Below, one piece after another: positions 7,842-13,769 of a stretch of 13,769 bases of DNA; position 1 is the stretch's first letter, and each line of letters starts with the position of its first letter. The stretch lies in contig JAJZJJ010000025.1 of assembly GCA_021810175.1 (NCBI GenBank), positions 1 through 13,769 on the forward strand, written 5' to 3'. Origin of the DNA: Acidobacteriota bacterium. GTDB taxonomy: Bacteria > Acidobacteriota > Terriglobia > Terriglobales > Acidobacteriaceae. The notes below the pieces were generated by a model. That model worked only from the letters and a program-made list of their open reading frames with translations. It was not told where the DNA came from and did no database searches. Position numbers and translations under genes: made by a program.

Positions 7842-9416
7842 TCATGCAGCGCGCTTACGCAGAATCACGCGGCAATGCTCGCGCCAGTGCTCGTCCACGG
7901 CGATCAGCTGCCAGGGAACCGATGGCGACAGATGGCGCAGGACGGTTTCGTTTGCGGGATGGACGTGCAGCGCCGGAGCAATAAGCAGCAGCAGCGGATC
8001 CTCGGGCGAAAGCGCCACGCCGGGGAAGTATCCGAGCCGCGCGAGCTGGCCGTCGCGAAGCAGCGCGCGCACGCGAGCCCAGTAGTCGAGCGCCTGCAGC
8101 GGCAGGTGGAGATCGTCGTCGGCCTTCAGCTCCAGCACGGCCAGTCGGCCCTGGCGCGTGACCGTGAGCAGATCGAGCAGCGTGCGGCTGGCTGAGGCAA
8201 AGGCGGGCAGCTGCGAGTAGACGGGCGGTGCGCCGTCCGGGGGCCCGGCGAATTCATGGCCGAGGACGGAAAGGTCGCGGCGCAGGACGGACTCCAGCCA
8301 GCGCTCCGGCTGCAGACGGAAAAGTGCGTCGCGCGTGGGAGCCATTGGATAGCGGCTGAGGAAGAGGCGATCCATCAGATCGCGAAACAGGTCTTCGGTG
8401 TCCTCGTCGAGCAGCGTTTCGCTGGGTCCGGCGCCGAAGAAGATTTGATCCTGATGCATAAAGGAGCCGGGCACCAGAGTGTGGCGGATGCGCGCGTATT
8501 CCAGCCCGTGCAGGGAAAAGGCTACCTCGGTCGCTCCGCGCGGACGAATTTCTGTGGCTGTCAGGAGGCCCGGCGGCAGCAGGGCGCGCAGGTGATCGAT
8601 GGCCACTGCGGAACGCTCCAGGGCGGCCTGCGGATCGAAGGCGTGCGGAATCTGAATGTCCAGGTTGCCTTCGCCGGCGTGCTCGTGCAGCGTCAGCTCG
8701 CCGGAGGACGGATCCAGCTCGTACAGCTCCCACTGCGCCAGTCCCGAGTGCAGCCAGGCGATGCGTGCCGCCGCGAGCACAGCCGATCCGCGGGGAACGA
8801 TGAGCCGCAGCCCATGGAAGACGCGCCGCCCGGCCATATGCTCGCGACAATGAGCGAGCCAGAGAATGCCGGGGGTGAGCGCGCCTTCGATCACCGCCGC
8901 CGGCTCTTCGTGTCCGACGCCCAGCACGGCCCAAGCGGACTGCCCGCGAGCCAGGATCCCGCGCGCCCAGGCGGGACCGAAGCTGTGCTCCATGTCCATG
9001 GAGGTGCGAAAGGACTCGGGCGTCCAGCCGGGGAAGTGCGCGGCCAGCGCCCGCTCCAGCGAATGCAGATAGCGGCGGCGCGAGGTGTCGCGGGCGGTTG
9101 GGGTGCGGAAGTCGGGATCGGGGACCAGCGTGAGGAGCTGCGGTTTGGTCTGGCCGAAGCGGCGCGTCTCCAGCCGGAGCGAATCGCGCCGCGCCTGAAT
9201 GGCGGAGACGGTGCGGACAAGGTTCCGGTCGTCGGACCAGAGGTGCAAGAGGCAGCGTCCGCGCTCGGCGCTCACCGAGCAGTGAGCGAGGCGCAGATCG
9301 AAGAGCAGCCGCCCATCCTCGAGGATGGCTGCCCGCGGGTGGTCGGCCAGGAACTCCTCCAGAGCGCGGGCGAGAGCGGCGGGTTCAGCGGGCGTTGCGG
9401 GATGTACGGCGGGCAT
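7842..9416 (-). CDS. Uncharacterised protein with C-terminal PD-(D/E)XK nuclease-like motif
   Basis: 524-residue soluble protein; I do not recognise the full-length family. There is no signal peptide or membrane helix. The N-terminal 360 residues show no familiar motif. The last third resembles the PD-(D/E)XK fold as seen in NucS/Mrr-like nucleases: a helix PERWLESVL (370-378) with an acidic residue, then LLDLLTV (D415), a GRLAVLELK hairpin (E429, K431) and Q441 with DY 444-445. The D-x13-E-x-K-x9-Q spacing fits motifs II to III and the following helix. This may mean DNA cleavage, or a structural relic. The gene faces the EAL gene tail to tail, 33 bp apart with no clear terminator. It lies 46 bp downstream of the DinB/YfiT-like gene, probably in one transcript. 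The start lacks a good Shine-Dalgarno; GAAGAT is the best candidate. Confidence 0.82.
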   Translation of the reverse strand: MPAVHPATPAEPAALARALEEFLADHPRAAILEDGRLLFDLRLAHCSVSAERGRCLLHLWSDDRNLVRTVSAIQARRDSLRLETRRFGQTKPQLLTLVPDPDFRTPTARDTSRRRYLHSLERALAAHFPGWTPESFRTSMDMEHSFGPAWARGILARGQSAWAVLGVGHEEPAAVIEGALTPGILWLAHCREHMAGRRVFHGLRLIVPRGSAVLAAARIAWLHSGLAQWELYELDPSSGELTLHEHAGEGNLDIQIPHAFDPQAALERSAVAIDHLRALLPPGLLTATEIRPRGATEVAFSLHGLEYARIRHTLVPGSFMHQDQIFFGAGPSETLLDEDTEDLFRDLMDRLFLSRYPMAPTRDALFRLQPERWLESVLRRDLSVLGHEFAGPPDGAPPVYSQLPAFASASRTLLDLLTVTRQGRLAVLELKADDDLHLPLQALDYWARVRALLRDGQLARLGYFPGVALSPEDPLLLLIAPALHVHPANETVLRHLSPSVPWQLIAVDEHWREHCRVILRKRAA

Positions 9417-9462
9417 CTGGTGCGATCTTCATCGCCGCAAACGCCCGCGAGCAAGGGAAAAC

Positions 9463-10011
9463 CTACCAGCCCATACGCTTTCGTAATTCCGAGATGTGGG
9501 CCACGTGATGCCGGCTGTGCCAGTCGTACATGGCCACGGCCTCGGCGACGGTCTGGCGGCCGCCCATCGGATGGGTGTAGCCGCGCTGCCACTGCTCTTC
9601 TGAGAGCAGGCGGAGCAGGCGGGCCCAGCGGCGATGCAGCGCCGCGATCAGGTCCACCGAAACATCCACCGAACCGGTGAGCGAGTCGGGCAGCTCGGCC
9701 CACAGCTTCTCGTCGTAGGGCTTGACCGTGGGCCAGTCCTCGGTGAGCGCCAGCTTGATGCGAATGTAGGCGTTCATGTGGCTGTCGGCGATGTGGTGGA
9801 CGAGCTGGCGGACGGTCCAGCCGCCTTCGCGATAGGGGGTGTCGAGCTGTGTGGTGGTCAGACCATCGATGGCGGAGCGCAGGTTCTCCGGCAGGGCGGC
9901 AAGGGTGGCGATGGCTGCGGCGTGGTCGGCGATGGCGGCCTCATCGCGCTGGTATTTCCCGATCGGGAAACGGGGGTCGCGTTGAGAGGGCGGAACGGGT
10001 GACGTGCTCAT
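9463..10011 (-). CDS. DinB/YfiT-family metal-binding protein, putative bacillithiol transferase
   Basis: 182 residues from ATG 10011, a four-helix-bundle protein of the DinB_2/YfiT (BstA) group. These bind a metal with three histidines; some transfer bacillithiol to electrophiles, others were described as hydrolases. Family marks seen: RDPRFPIGKY at the start, GGWTVRQLVHHIADSHMN (63-80), the TVKPYDEKLWAELPD segment (95-109), LHRRWARLL and WHSRHHVAHI (164-173). H72, H165 and H169 are the likely metal ligands, with 93- and 4-residue spacing as I recall for Bacillus YfiT. An upstream ATG at 10095 would add 28 residues rich in Cys, Pro and Ser that do not look like the family; I reject it. No clear Shine-Dalgarno precedes 10011. 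The PD-(D/E)XK-like gene lies 46 bp downstream. Role inferred: detoxification or thiol stress. Confidence 0.88.
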   Translation of the reverse strand: MSTSPVPPSQRDPRFPIGKYQRDEAAIADHAAAIATLAALPENLRSAIDGLTTTQLDTPYREGGWTVRQLVHHIADSHMNAYIRIKLALTEDWPTVKPYDEKLWAELPDSLTGSVDVSVDLIAALHRRWARLLRLLSEEQWQRGYTHPMGGRQTVAEAVAMYDWHSRHHVAHISELRKRMGW

Positions 10012-10042
10012 ACAGGGCAAGGTACACCGGCCGCAGGACCCT

Positions 10043-10074
10043 GGACAAGCGGATTGATCCTGCCGGACAAGCGG
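10043..10074 (-). repeat. Tandem 10-bp direct repeat upstream of the DinB/YfiT gene
   Basis: GGACAAGCGG occurs at 10043-10052 and again at 10065-10074, a 22-bp period or about two helical turns. On the coding (minus) strand this is CCGCTTGTCC twice, 32 to 63 bp before ATG 10011. Placement and phasing fit a dimeric regulator site, and the second TTGTCC could double as a -35. Two copies could also be chance. Confidence 0.4.
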
Positions 10075-10088
10075 CGAAGGAGATGCCC

Positions 10089-10123
10089 GCTGCATCGGCC
10101 CGGCCCTGCCGGTGCGATGCAGC
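10089..10123 (-). other. Strong intergenic hairpin downstream of the 110-residue gene
   Basis: GCTGCATCG (10089-10097) is exactly complementary to CGATGCAGC (10115-10123). After a two-base mismatch, an inner CCGGC/GCCGG stem closes a CCT loop. On the minus strand it begins two bases after the TAG stop of the gene at 10125. No U tract follows, so it is not a standard intrinsic terminator. It may protect or pause the transcript, or end it weakly. Confidence 0.6.
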
Positions 10124-10124
10124 C

Positions 10125-10457
10125 CTACTCTTCGTCCGAAACGCGGGCAATCAGATCCTGACGCTGCTTCGCCTCGACCTTTCCCGCCTCAACCACCCGC
10201 AGTGGGCCGATCGACAGCTCAGCCAGCTGGCAGAGCAAAGCCTGGCTTTCGGTTGTCGGGAGCTTCATCCAGTCTTCGGTCAATCCGTTCAGGTAATCGC
10301 AGTCCTCCTGCGTAAGACCTGTCTGCCACCCGGGCCGCAGATACACGCCCAACCCGCCTTCTTCCTGGAGCACGAGCACAGGCAGAGGGCTCCGGTTCGT
10401 GAGGCCGTGCATGGGAGCATAATGCAGCAACACGAAGTTATCCGGGCTATCGCGCAT
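10125..10457 (-). CDS. Small protein next to HipA-like kinase, possibly DUF3037-like
   Basis: 110 residues of uncertain family. The start is well supported: AAAGGA lies four bases upstream of ATG 10457. The N-terminus DNFVLLHYAPMHG (6-18) followed by a hydrophobic strand PLPVLVLQEEGG (25-36) and GVYLRPGW (37-44) weakly recalls DUF3037, where an aromatic strand and a YVPDP-type turn precede an NvGV strand. That family is often encoded beside HipA-like kinases of the type found just upstream here. The usual NvGV motif is not present, so the match rests on position and pattern, not identity. The C-terminal half (about 48-110) is predicted helical and charged, ending in DEE. The kinase gene is 192 bp upstream on the same strand, and the gap between them is open in this same frame. 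A strong hairpin follows the stop codon. Confidence 0.6.
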   Translation of the reverse strand: MRDSPDNFVLLHYAPMHGLTNRSPLPVLVLQEEGGLGVYLRPGWQTGLTQEDCDYLNGLTEDWMKLPTTESQALLCQLAELSIGPLRVVEAGKVEAKQRQDLIARVSDEE

Positions 10458-10649
10458 CGGTTCCTTTGATCCCTCGGCGCCGCAACGCCGGTGGGGAATC
10501 CGCAGGTATTGTAGATCGAGTGGCAGCTGGGGAACTATAGGCTCGATTTGAACATAGTTGACGGTGTTTTCCCACAGGTGAGGCAGGCCGGCGTCGCGGG
10601 AAATGTCCTTTGGCAGAGTTTTCAGAGTCCTGTTGCCCCGCAGGGGAGC

Positions 10650-11597
10650 TCACACCAGCCGCCGCTCCGTCGCTTCCGCCTCGCGGTGACCGCGAGTCCG
10701 GGGGGCTTCACAATGAGCGGAGCCCAAACCAGCCATGAAGGACATCCGCGGTTCCGCGGCATATCGCGCCGTCGCCTGTGGGGCGATTTCGTCCGCAGCC
10801 AGAAAGTCTGTTGCCTCGTCGATGAGCCGGTTCAGCCGGGCGTGTCGCCGCAACAGAATCTCGCGGGTCTGTGCCAGCCCATCTGCATCGCACCACGCGC
10901 TGGGAATCCAGTTAGGCGTTGATTCGAACCATGTTCGATTCACTCGGTCCACGGCTCTGATCCATCGGTCAACGATCGCCCTCTTCCTGAGTGCGCCAAA
11001 GAGGAAGGCGTTGTAGGCCATCAGCCTTCTCGGGTTGGCCTGCTCGTCGCCCAGGATGCCCCCGAAGAGATGGTCCTGGTCGATAAACACGCAGAGAAGA
11101 CCGTGGCCGGTGTCGAGAAACAGCATCTGGCGCCGGTCGCAGTTGTTCATCCAGAGGTCCGCCACAATGGCCCCCGCCAGGGCCTCCGGATTTTCAATAC
11201 GCTGCCGCCAGAGGCTTGGGACCAGTTCGTATGTGGGATGACCGTTTCCGGACAGGACAAGGCGCGACCCGAAGTGCAGGCCCGCCTTTGGGCGGATTAC
11301 CCCGCCGCCGGCGGTTCTGAACCAGAGTTGCGGGTTCCGCTCGATGAACTCGTCCGTCATCAGAATCGGCGACCACCCGGGGACAGGCAACCCCATGCGC
11401 CGCATCAGTTCGGTCCCGATGGCCTCTTTCATCAGAGCCAGCGGGCCCCCAAACCCGAAGAGCTTCACAACGTACAGGCTGGCTCCGGTGGTCATCACGA
11501 TGGCAGGCTGACTGGCGCCATTGAGCTTGCGCACAAAGGTTACGGCCGATGGAACTTTGGTTTTCGTCAAGGCAGACAAATCGTGCAGCTTGTTCAT
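10650..11597 (-). CDS. HipA-like kinase domain protein
   Basis: 315 residues resembling the HipA-like kinase group of standalone proteins without the HipA N-terminal subdomain. Seen: an N-terminal VRKLNGASQPAIV strand (22-34), then SLYVVKLFG with the likely ATP-binding lysine K45, a helix with E63 before the RRMGLPVPG segment (66-74), a catalytic-loop-like DLWMNNCDRRQ (147-157; D154) and FIDQDHLF (171-178; metal-binding D173). A conserved-looking helix RREILLRRH-type region ends near 262. The last 50 residues (Arg/Glu-rich) look like an unrelated tail. GGAG nine bases upstream supports ATG 11597. HipA phosphorylates a tRNA synthetase; the target here is unknown. No HipB-like antitoxin gene lies next to it; the small gene downstream is the only partner candidate. 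The lower GC of its upstream region suggests accessory DNA. Confidence 0.82.
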   Translation of the reverse strand: MNKLHDLSALTKTKVPSAVTFVRKLNGASQPAIVMTTGASLYVVKLFGFGGPLALMKEAIGTELMRRMGLPVPGWSPILMTDEFIERNPQLWFRTAGGGVIRPKAGLHFGSRLVLSGNGHPTYELVPSLWRQRIENPEALAGAIVADLWMNNCDRRQMLFLDTGHGLLCVFIDQDHLFGGILGDEQANPRRLMAYNAFLFGALRKRAIVDRWIRAVDRVNRTWFESTPNWIPSAWCDADGLAQTREILLRRHARLNRLIDEATDFLAADEIAPQATARYAAEPRMSFMAGLGSAHCEAPRTRGHREAEATERRLV

Positions 11598-11611
11598 GGA
11601 TCGAAACTCCA

Positions 11612-11651
11612 GCCAGCACGAAATGTACAGAAACAGGACAACTGTGCTGGC
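11612..11651 (-). promoter_or_regulatory. Inverted repeat upstream of the HipA-like kinase (possible operator or RNA stem)
   Basis: GCCAGCAC (11612-11619) and GTGCTGGC (11644-11651) are perfect 8-bp inverted copies with a 24-bp AT-richer centre containing TGTAC. They lie 15 to 54 bp before the kinase start codon, where an operator or a 5'-leader stem would be expected. Autoregulation is only an inference; chance cannot be excluded for 8-bp arms. Confidence 0.4.
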
Positions 11652-12047
11652 CGATTGCAGCAGCTATACTCAATATGTAACTGCGAAAGATGAGATTAGG
11701 GGCCGGTCGTCATCGTTACAAGAGTGACCTTAGTCCTGGAATCATATCCGCCAATAGCACTTTGGAGTAGACGTTCGTTTCCGATCCTCCCTCCCGAAGA
11801 GGCGCAGAGCCGGCGATCGCCCCTTAAAATGCCGTCTCGCAAACCCGCGCCGCTCGTCTGCCATCATGGATCTGCTGCCGCTGACAGTGTCTGTGAGAAA
11901 TGCCCCCTCGCCGCTCCCACGCGGAAGAAAAATCTCCGGTGAGCAGCCGAAAAGGAGTAAACAATCGGGGAAGCGGCCATCTAACATAGACAGATGAGCG
12001 GGAAGCAGGGCAGTTCCGGATCGGATTGAAACCCGCAGCCGTACCCC

Positions 12048-12053
12048 AGAGGA
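12048..12053 (+). promoter_or_regulatory. Ribosome binding site deciding the GTG start of tldD
   Basis: AGAGGA followed by six bases and GTG at 12060. There is no ATG nearby in frame that would preserve the conserved N-terminus, so this site supports initiation at GTG. Confidence 0.7.
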
Positions 12054-12059
12054 TCAGGC

Positions 12060-13487
12060 GTGGATCACAAGCGATATTTTTTTGAGAAATTCGGCGTGAC
12101 GGAGCGTCTGCTGGAGCGGTGCCTGGGCGAGGCTCTCTCCGCCGGCGGCGATTATGCGGACCTGTATTTTGAGTCGGTCGCCTCCACCTCGCTCGGCCTC
12201 GACGAGGGAATCGTCAAATCCGCCAGCCAGGGCGTGAGCGCCGGCTGCGGCGTGCGCGTGGTGAGCGGCGAGCGCACCGGCTACGCCTACACCGACGATC
12301 TGAACGCCGACCGCCTGCTCCGCGCCGCGCGAACGGCGGCCCTGATCGCCAGCGGCCCGGCCAAACAGCCGGTTCAGGGATTCACCGAGACGGAAGCGCC
12401 GTCGCTCTATCCTGCTCCGGCGGCCGAACTCGACGCGGAACTGGCCACCAAGCTGGATCTGATCGTGCGCGCGGACAAAGCGGCCCGCTGCTACGACTCC
12501 CGCATCACCCAGGTGCGCGCCAGCTACGCCGACGAGCTGCGGCGCATCCTGATTGCCGCCTCCGATGGAACGTATGCCAGCGACACGCAACCGCTGGCGC
12601 GCATGAATATTTTTGTCCTGGCCAAAGACGGCGACCGCATGGCTCGCGGCAGCGCCGGTGGCGGCGGACGCGTGGAGATTGGCTACTTCACCGGTCCGAA
12701 AAGTCCGGAATATTTTGCCGAAGAAGCCGCGCGCACGGCGGTCCTGCAACTGCAGGCGGTGGCCGCGCCGGCCGGTGAGATGGAAGTGGTTCTCGGACCG
12801 GGATGGCCTGGCGTTCTGCTGCATGAGGCCGTCGGACACGGACTGGAAGCGGACTTCAACCGCAAAAAGACTTCGGCCTTTGCCGGACTGGTGGGCCAGG
12901 CGGTGGCCAGTCCGCGCGTGACCGTGGTGGACAACGGGCGCATGCCCTCGCGGCGCGGCTCGCTGCACGTGGACGACGAAGGCTCGGCCACGCAGGAGAC
13001 GGTGCTGATCGAGAACGGAATCCTCAAGGGCTATCTGAGCGACAAGCTCTCCGCCCGGCTGATGGGCATTGCGGAAACCGGCAACGGACGCCGCGAGAGC
13101 TATCAACAGATTCCCATGCCGCGCATGACGAACACCTACATGCTGGCCGGCGACGATGCTCCGGAAGACATCATCCGCAGCGTGAAGCGCGGCCTTTACG
13201 CGGTGAATTTCGGCGGCGGCCAGGTGGACATCACCAACGGCAAGTTCGTTTTTTCGGCCTCCGAGGCGTACCTGATTGAGGATGGCAAAGTCACCGCACC
13301 GGTGCGCGACGCCACGCTGATCGGCAACGGCCCGGAAGCGCTCAAACACGTCTCCATGGTCGGGAACGATCTGGCGCTCGACGAGGGCATTGGCACCTGC
13401 GGCAAGGACGGCCAGAGCGTGCCCGTGGGCGTGGGCATGCCCACCGTGAAACTGGACCGCATGACGGTCGGCGGCACGGGACACTAA
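12060..13487 (+). CDS. tldD: TldD metalloprotease (TldD/PmbA family)
   Basis: 475 residues, close to the 481 of E. coli TldD. TldD acts as a heterodimer with TldE (PmbA), a cytosolic zinc protease that degrades unfolded or flexible peptides and matures some peptides such as microcin B17. The zinc motif HEAVGH (255-260) sits in the family block HEAVGHGLEADFNR. The third ligand is the conserved cysteine C447 in IGTCGKDGQS. Other family marks are the GVRVVSG strand (64-70), the DNGRMPSRRGS region (291-301) and GGGQVDITNGKFVFSASEAY from 385, near the C-terminus. It starts with GTG, supported by AGAGGA six bases upstream. No tldE gene is in view: the next gene is on the opposite strand and the previous one is divergent, so the partner must lie elsewhere. 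I see no terminator in the 119 bp after its stop. Confidence 0.96.
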   Translation: MDHKRYFFEKFGVTERLLERCLGEALSAGGDYADLYFESVASTSLGLDEGIVKSASQGVSAGCGVRVVSGERTGYAYTDDLNADRLLRAARTAALIASGPAKQPVQGFTETEAPSLYPAPAAELDAELATKLDLIVRADKAARCYDSRITQVRASYADELRRILIAASDGTYASDTQPLARMNIFVLAKDGDRMARGSAGGGGRVEIGYFTGPKSPEYFAEEAARTAVLQLQAVAAPAGEMEVVLGPGWPGVLLHEAVGHGLEADFNRKKTSAFAGLVGQAVASPRVTVVDNGRMPSRRGSLHVDDEGSATQETVLIENGILKGYLSDKLSARLMGIAETGNGRRESYQQIPMPRMTNTYMLAGDDAPEDIIRSVKRGLYAVNFGGGQVDITNGKFVFSASEAYLIEDGKVTAPVRDATLIGNGPEALKHVSMVGNDLALDEGIGTCGKDGQSVPVGVGMPTVKLDRMTVGGTGH

Positions 13488-13606
13488 CCAGGATCAGGAC
13501 AATGCGAGAGATTCGCGACCGTGCGTCCGTTTAGCTGTCGATCCGGCTGAAAACTGCGCAAGCGGAGGTGTCGAACAAAGGAGAGGTCCCGCCGCTCCAG
13601 ATTGGC

Positions 13607-13769
13607 TTAGCCCGCCTCCAGCTTTACAGTCACCTTCCGCCCCAGCGCCGAGGCAATATTCACCAGCGCATCCAGAGAGAAGCGGGAGATGCGCCCGCGC
13701 AGCAGATCATTCATACGCGGCTGGCTGATGCCGCACCGTTTCGCGGCCTCGGCCTGAGTCCAGCCGTTT
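13607..13769 (-). CDS. HTH (XRE/HTH_37-like) protein, C-terminal part, cut by window edge
   Basis: The last 53 codons and TAA stop of a minus-strand gene whose start lies beyond the window. The visible protein opens with NGWTQAEAAKRCGISQPRMN (the first 20 visible residues), a clear helix-turn-helix of the Cro/XRE type, followed by DLLRGRISRFSLDALVNIA and ALGRKVTVKLEAG to the end. The RGRISRFSLDAL block and the closing LGRKV strand are typical of HTH_37-type proteins, many of which are antitoxins encoded next to RelE/HigB-like toxins. Such a toxin would usually lie upstream, outside the window. It converges on tldD across 119 bp with no obvious terminator. It could instead be a plain regulator. 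Confidence 0.85.
   Translation of the reverse strand, partial: NGWTQAEAAKRCGISQPRMNDLLRGRISRFSLDALVNIASALGRKVTVKLEAG

Larger units (their letters stand above)
11598..12059. other. Gene-poor 462-bp gap between divergent kinase and tldD genes
   Basis: This intergenic region separates two genes that are transcribed away from each other, so it must hold promoters for both, but I found no convincing -35/-10 pair. It is locally more AT-rich (11620-11770) than its surroundings. It contains the inverted repeat at 11612-11651. Short open frames exist on both strands, none with a Shine-Dalgarno or family resemblance. One (11829-11942, plus) has a CHH...CEKC pattern but nothing else in its favour. AAAAGGAG at 11949-11956 resembles a ribosome site with no start codon after it. 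Confidence 0.5.

Noticed and set aside
8256..9680. A 474-codon plus-strand frame across the PD-(D/E)XK-like and YfiT-like genes
   Set aside because: It spans two genes and their spacer, has Gly/Arg/Gln-rich composition and no ribosome site, while the minus-strand frames show domain-like sequence.
10012..10095. N-terminal extension of the DinB/YfiT-like protein from an upstream ATG at 10095
   Set aside because: The extra 28 residues cover the direct repeats and the probable promoter zone and do not resemble the family, which begins at the RDPRFPIGKY region.
12054..13484. A 476-codon minus-strand frame opposite tldD, and similar ones opposite the S2P (723-1997), HtrA (1901-3235) and EAL (6525-7796) genes
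   Set aside because: Same composition shadow; the sense products are well-recognised families with intact catalytic residues, and the antisense products lack any domain or start signal.
12050..13498. The 9-mer AGGATCAGG flanking tldD on both sides (12050-12058 and 13490-13498)
   Set aside because: Could look like a target duplication, but the left copy includes the ribosome binding site, the copies are short, and tldD is a core gene with no mobile features.

Overview
The window looks like a piece of a GC-rich (roughly 60-65%) Gram-negative chromosome. No taxon-specific marker is present. The S2P-HtrA pair, a predicted bacillithiol-type transferase and gene styles familiar from soil bacteria make Acidobacteriota (Terriglobales/Acidobacteriaceae) my best guess. 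This is inference, and the partial 23S at the left edge would settle it.

Layout, left to right. (1) 1-612: the 3' end of a 23S rRNA, a structured 23S-5S spacer without tRNA, a complete 5S rRNA and a strong intrinsic terminator closing the rRNA operon. (2) 816-3644, plus strand: a site-2-type intramembrane zinc protease with C-terminal CBS domains, then a membrane-anchored HtrA/Do serine protease with two PDZ domains, then an intrinsic terminator. This is an envelope proteolysis pair. (3) 3883-7808, plus strand: a 905-residue hybrid histidine kinase (MHYT sensor, two PAS, HisKA, HATPase, receiver) and, 11 bp later, a receiver-EAL protein with an intact c-di-GMP phosphodiesterase active site. 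Together they look like a membrane signal-to-c-di-GMP pathway. (4) 7842-11597, minus strand, read right to left: a HipA-like kinase, a 110-residue partner of uncertain family, a DinB/YfiT-type metal-binding protein, and a 524-residue uncharacterised protein whose C-terminus carries a PD-(D/E)XK nuclease-like motif set. (5) 11598-12059: a gene-poor gap. (6) 12060-13487, plus strand: TldD metalloprotease. (7) 13607-13769, minus strand: the C-terminal part of an HTH (XRE/HTH_37-like) protein cut by the window edge, resembling antitoxins.

The first half reads as conserved housekeeping and signalling. The accessory-looking half (about 7.8-11.6 kb and the right edge) holds the least explained material: the HipA-like kinase pair, a coding-like stretch between its two genes, and the PD-(D/E)XK-like protein. 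I saw no insertion sequence, CRISPR array, tRNA or attachment site. Long open frames opposite most of the plus-strand genes (up to 901 codons opposite the kinase) are best explained as composition shadows.
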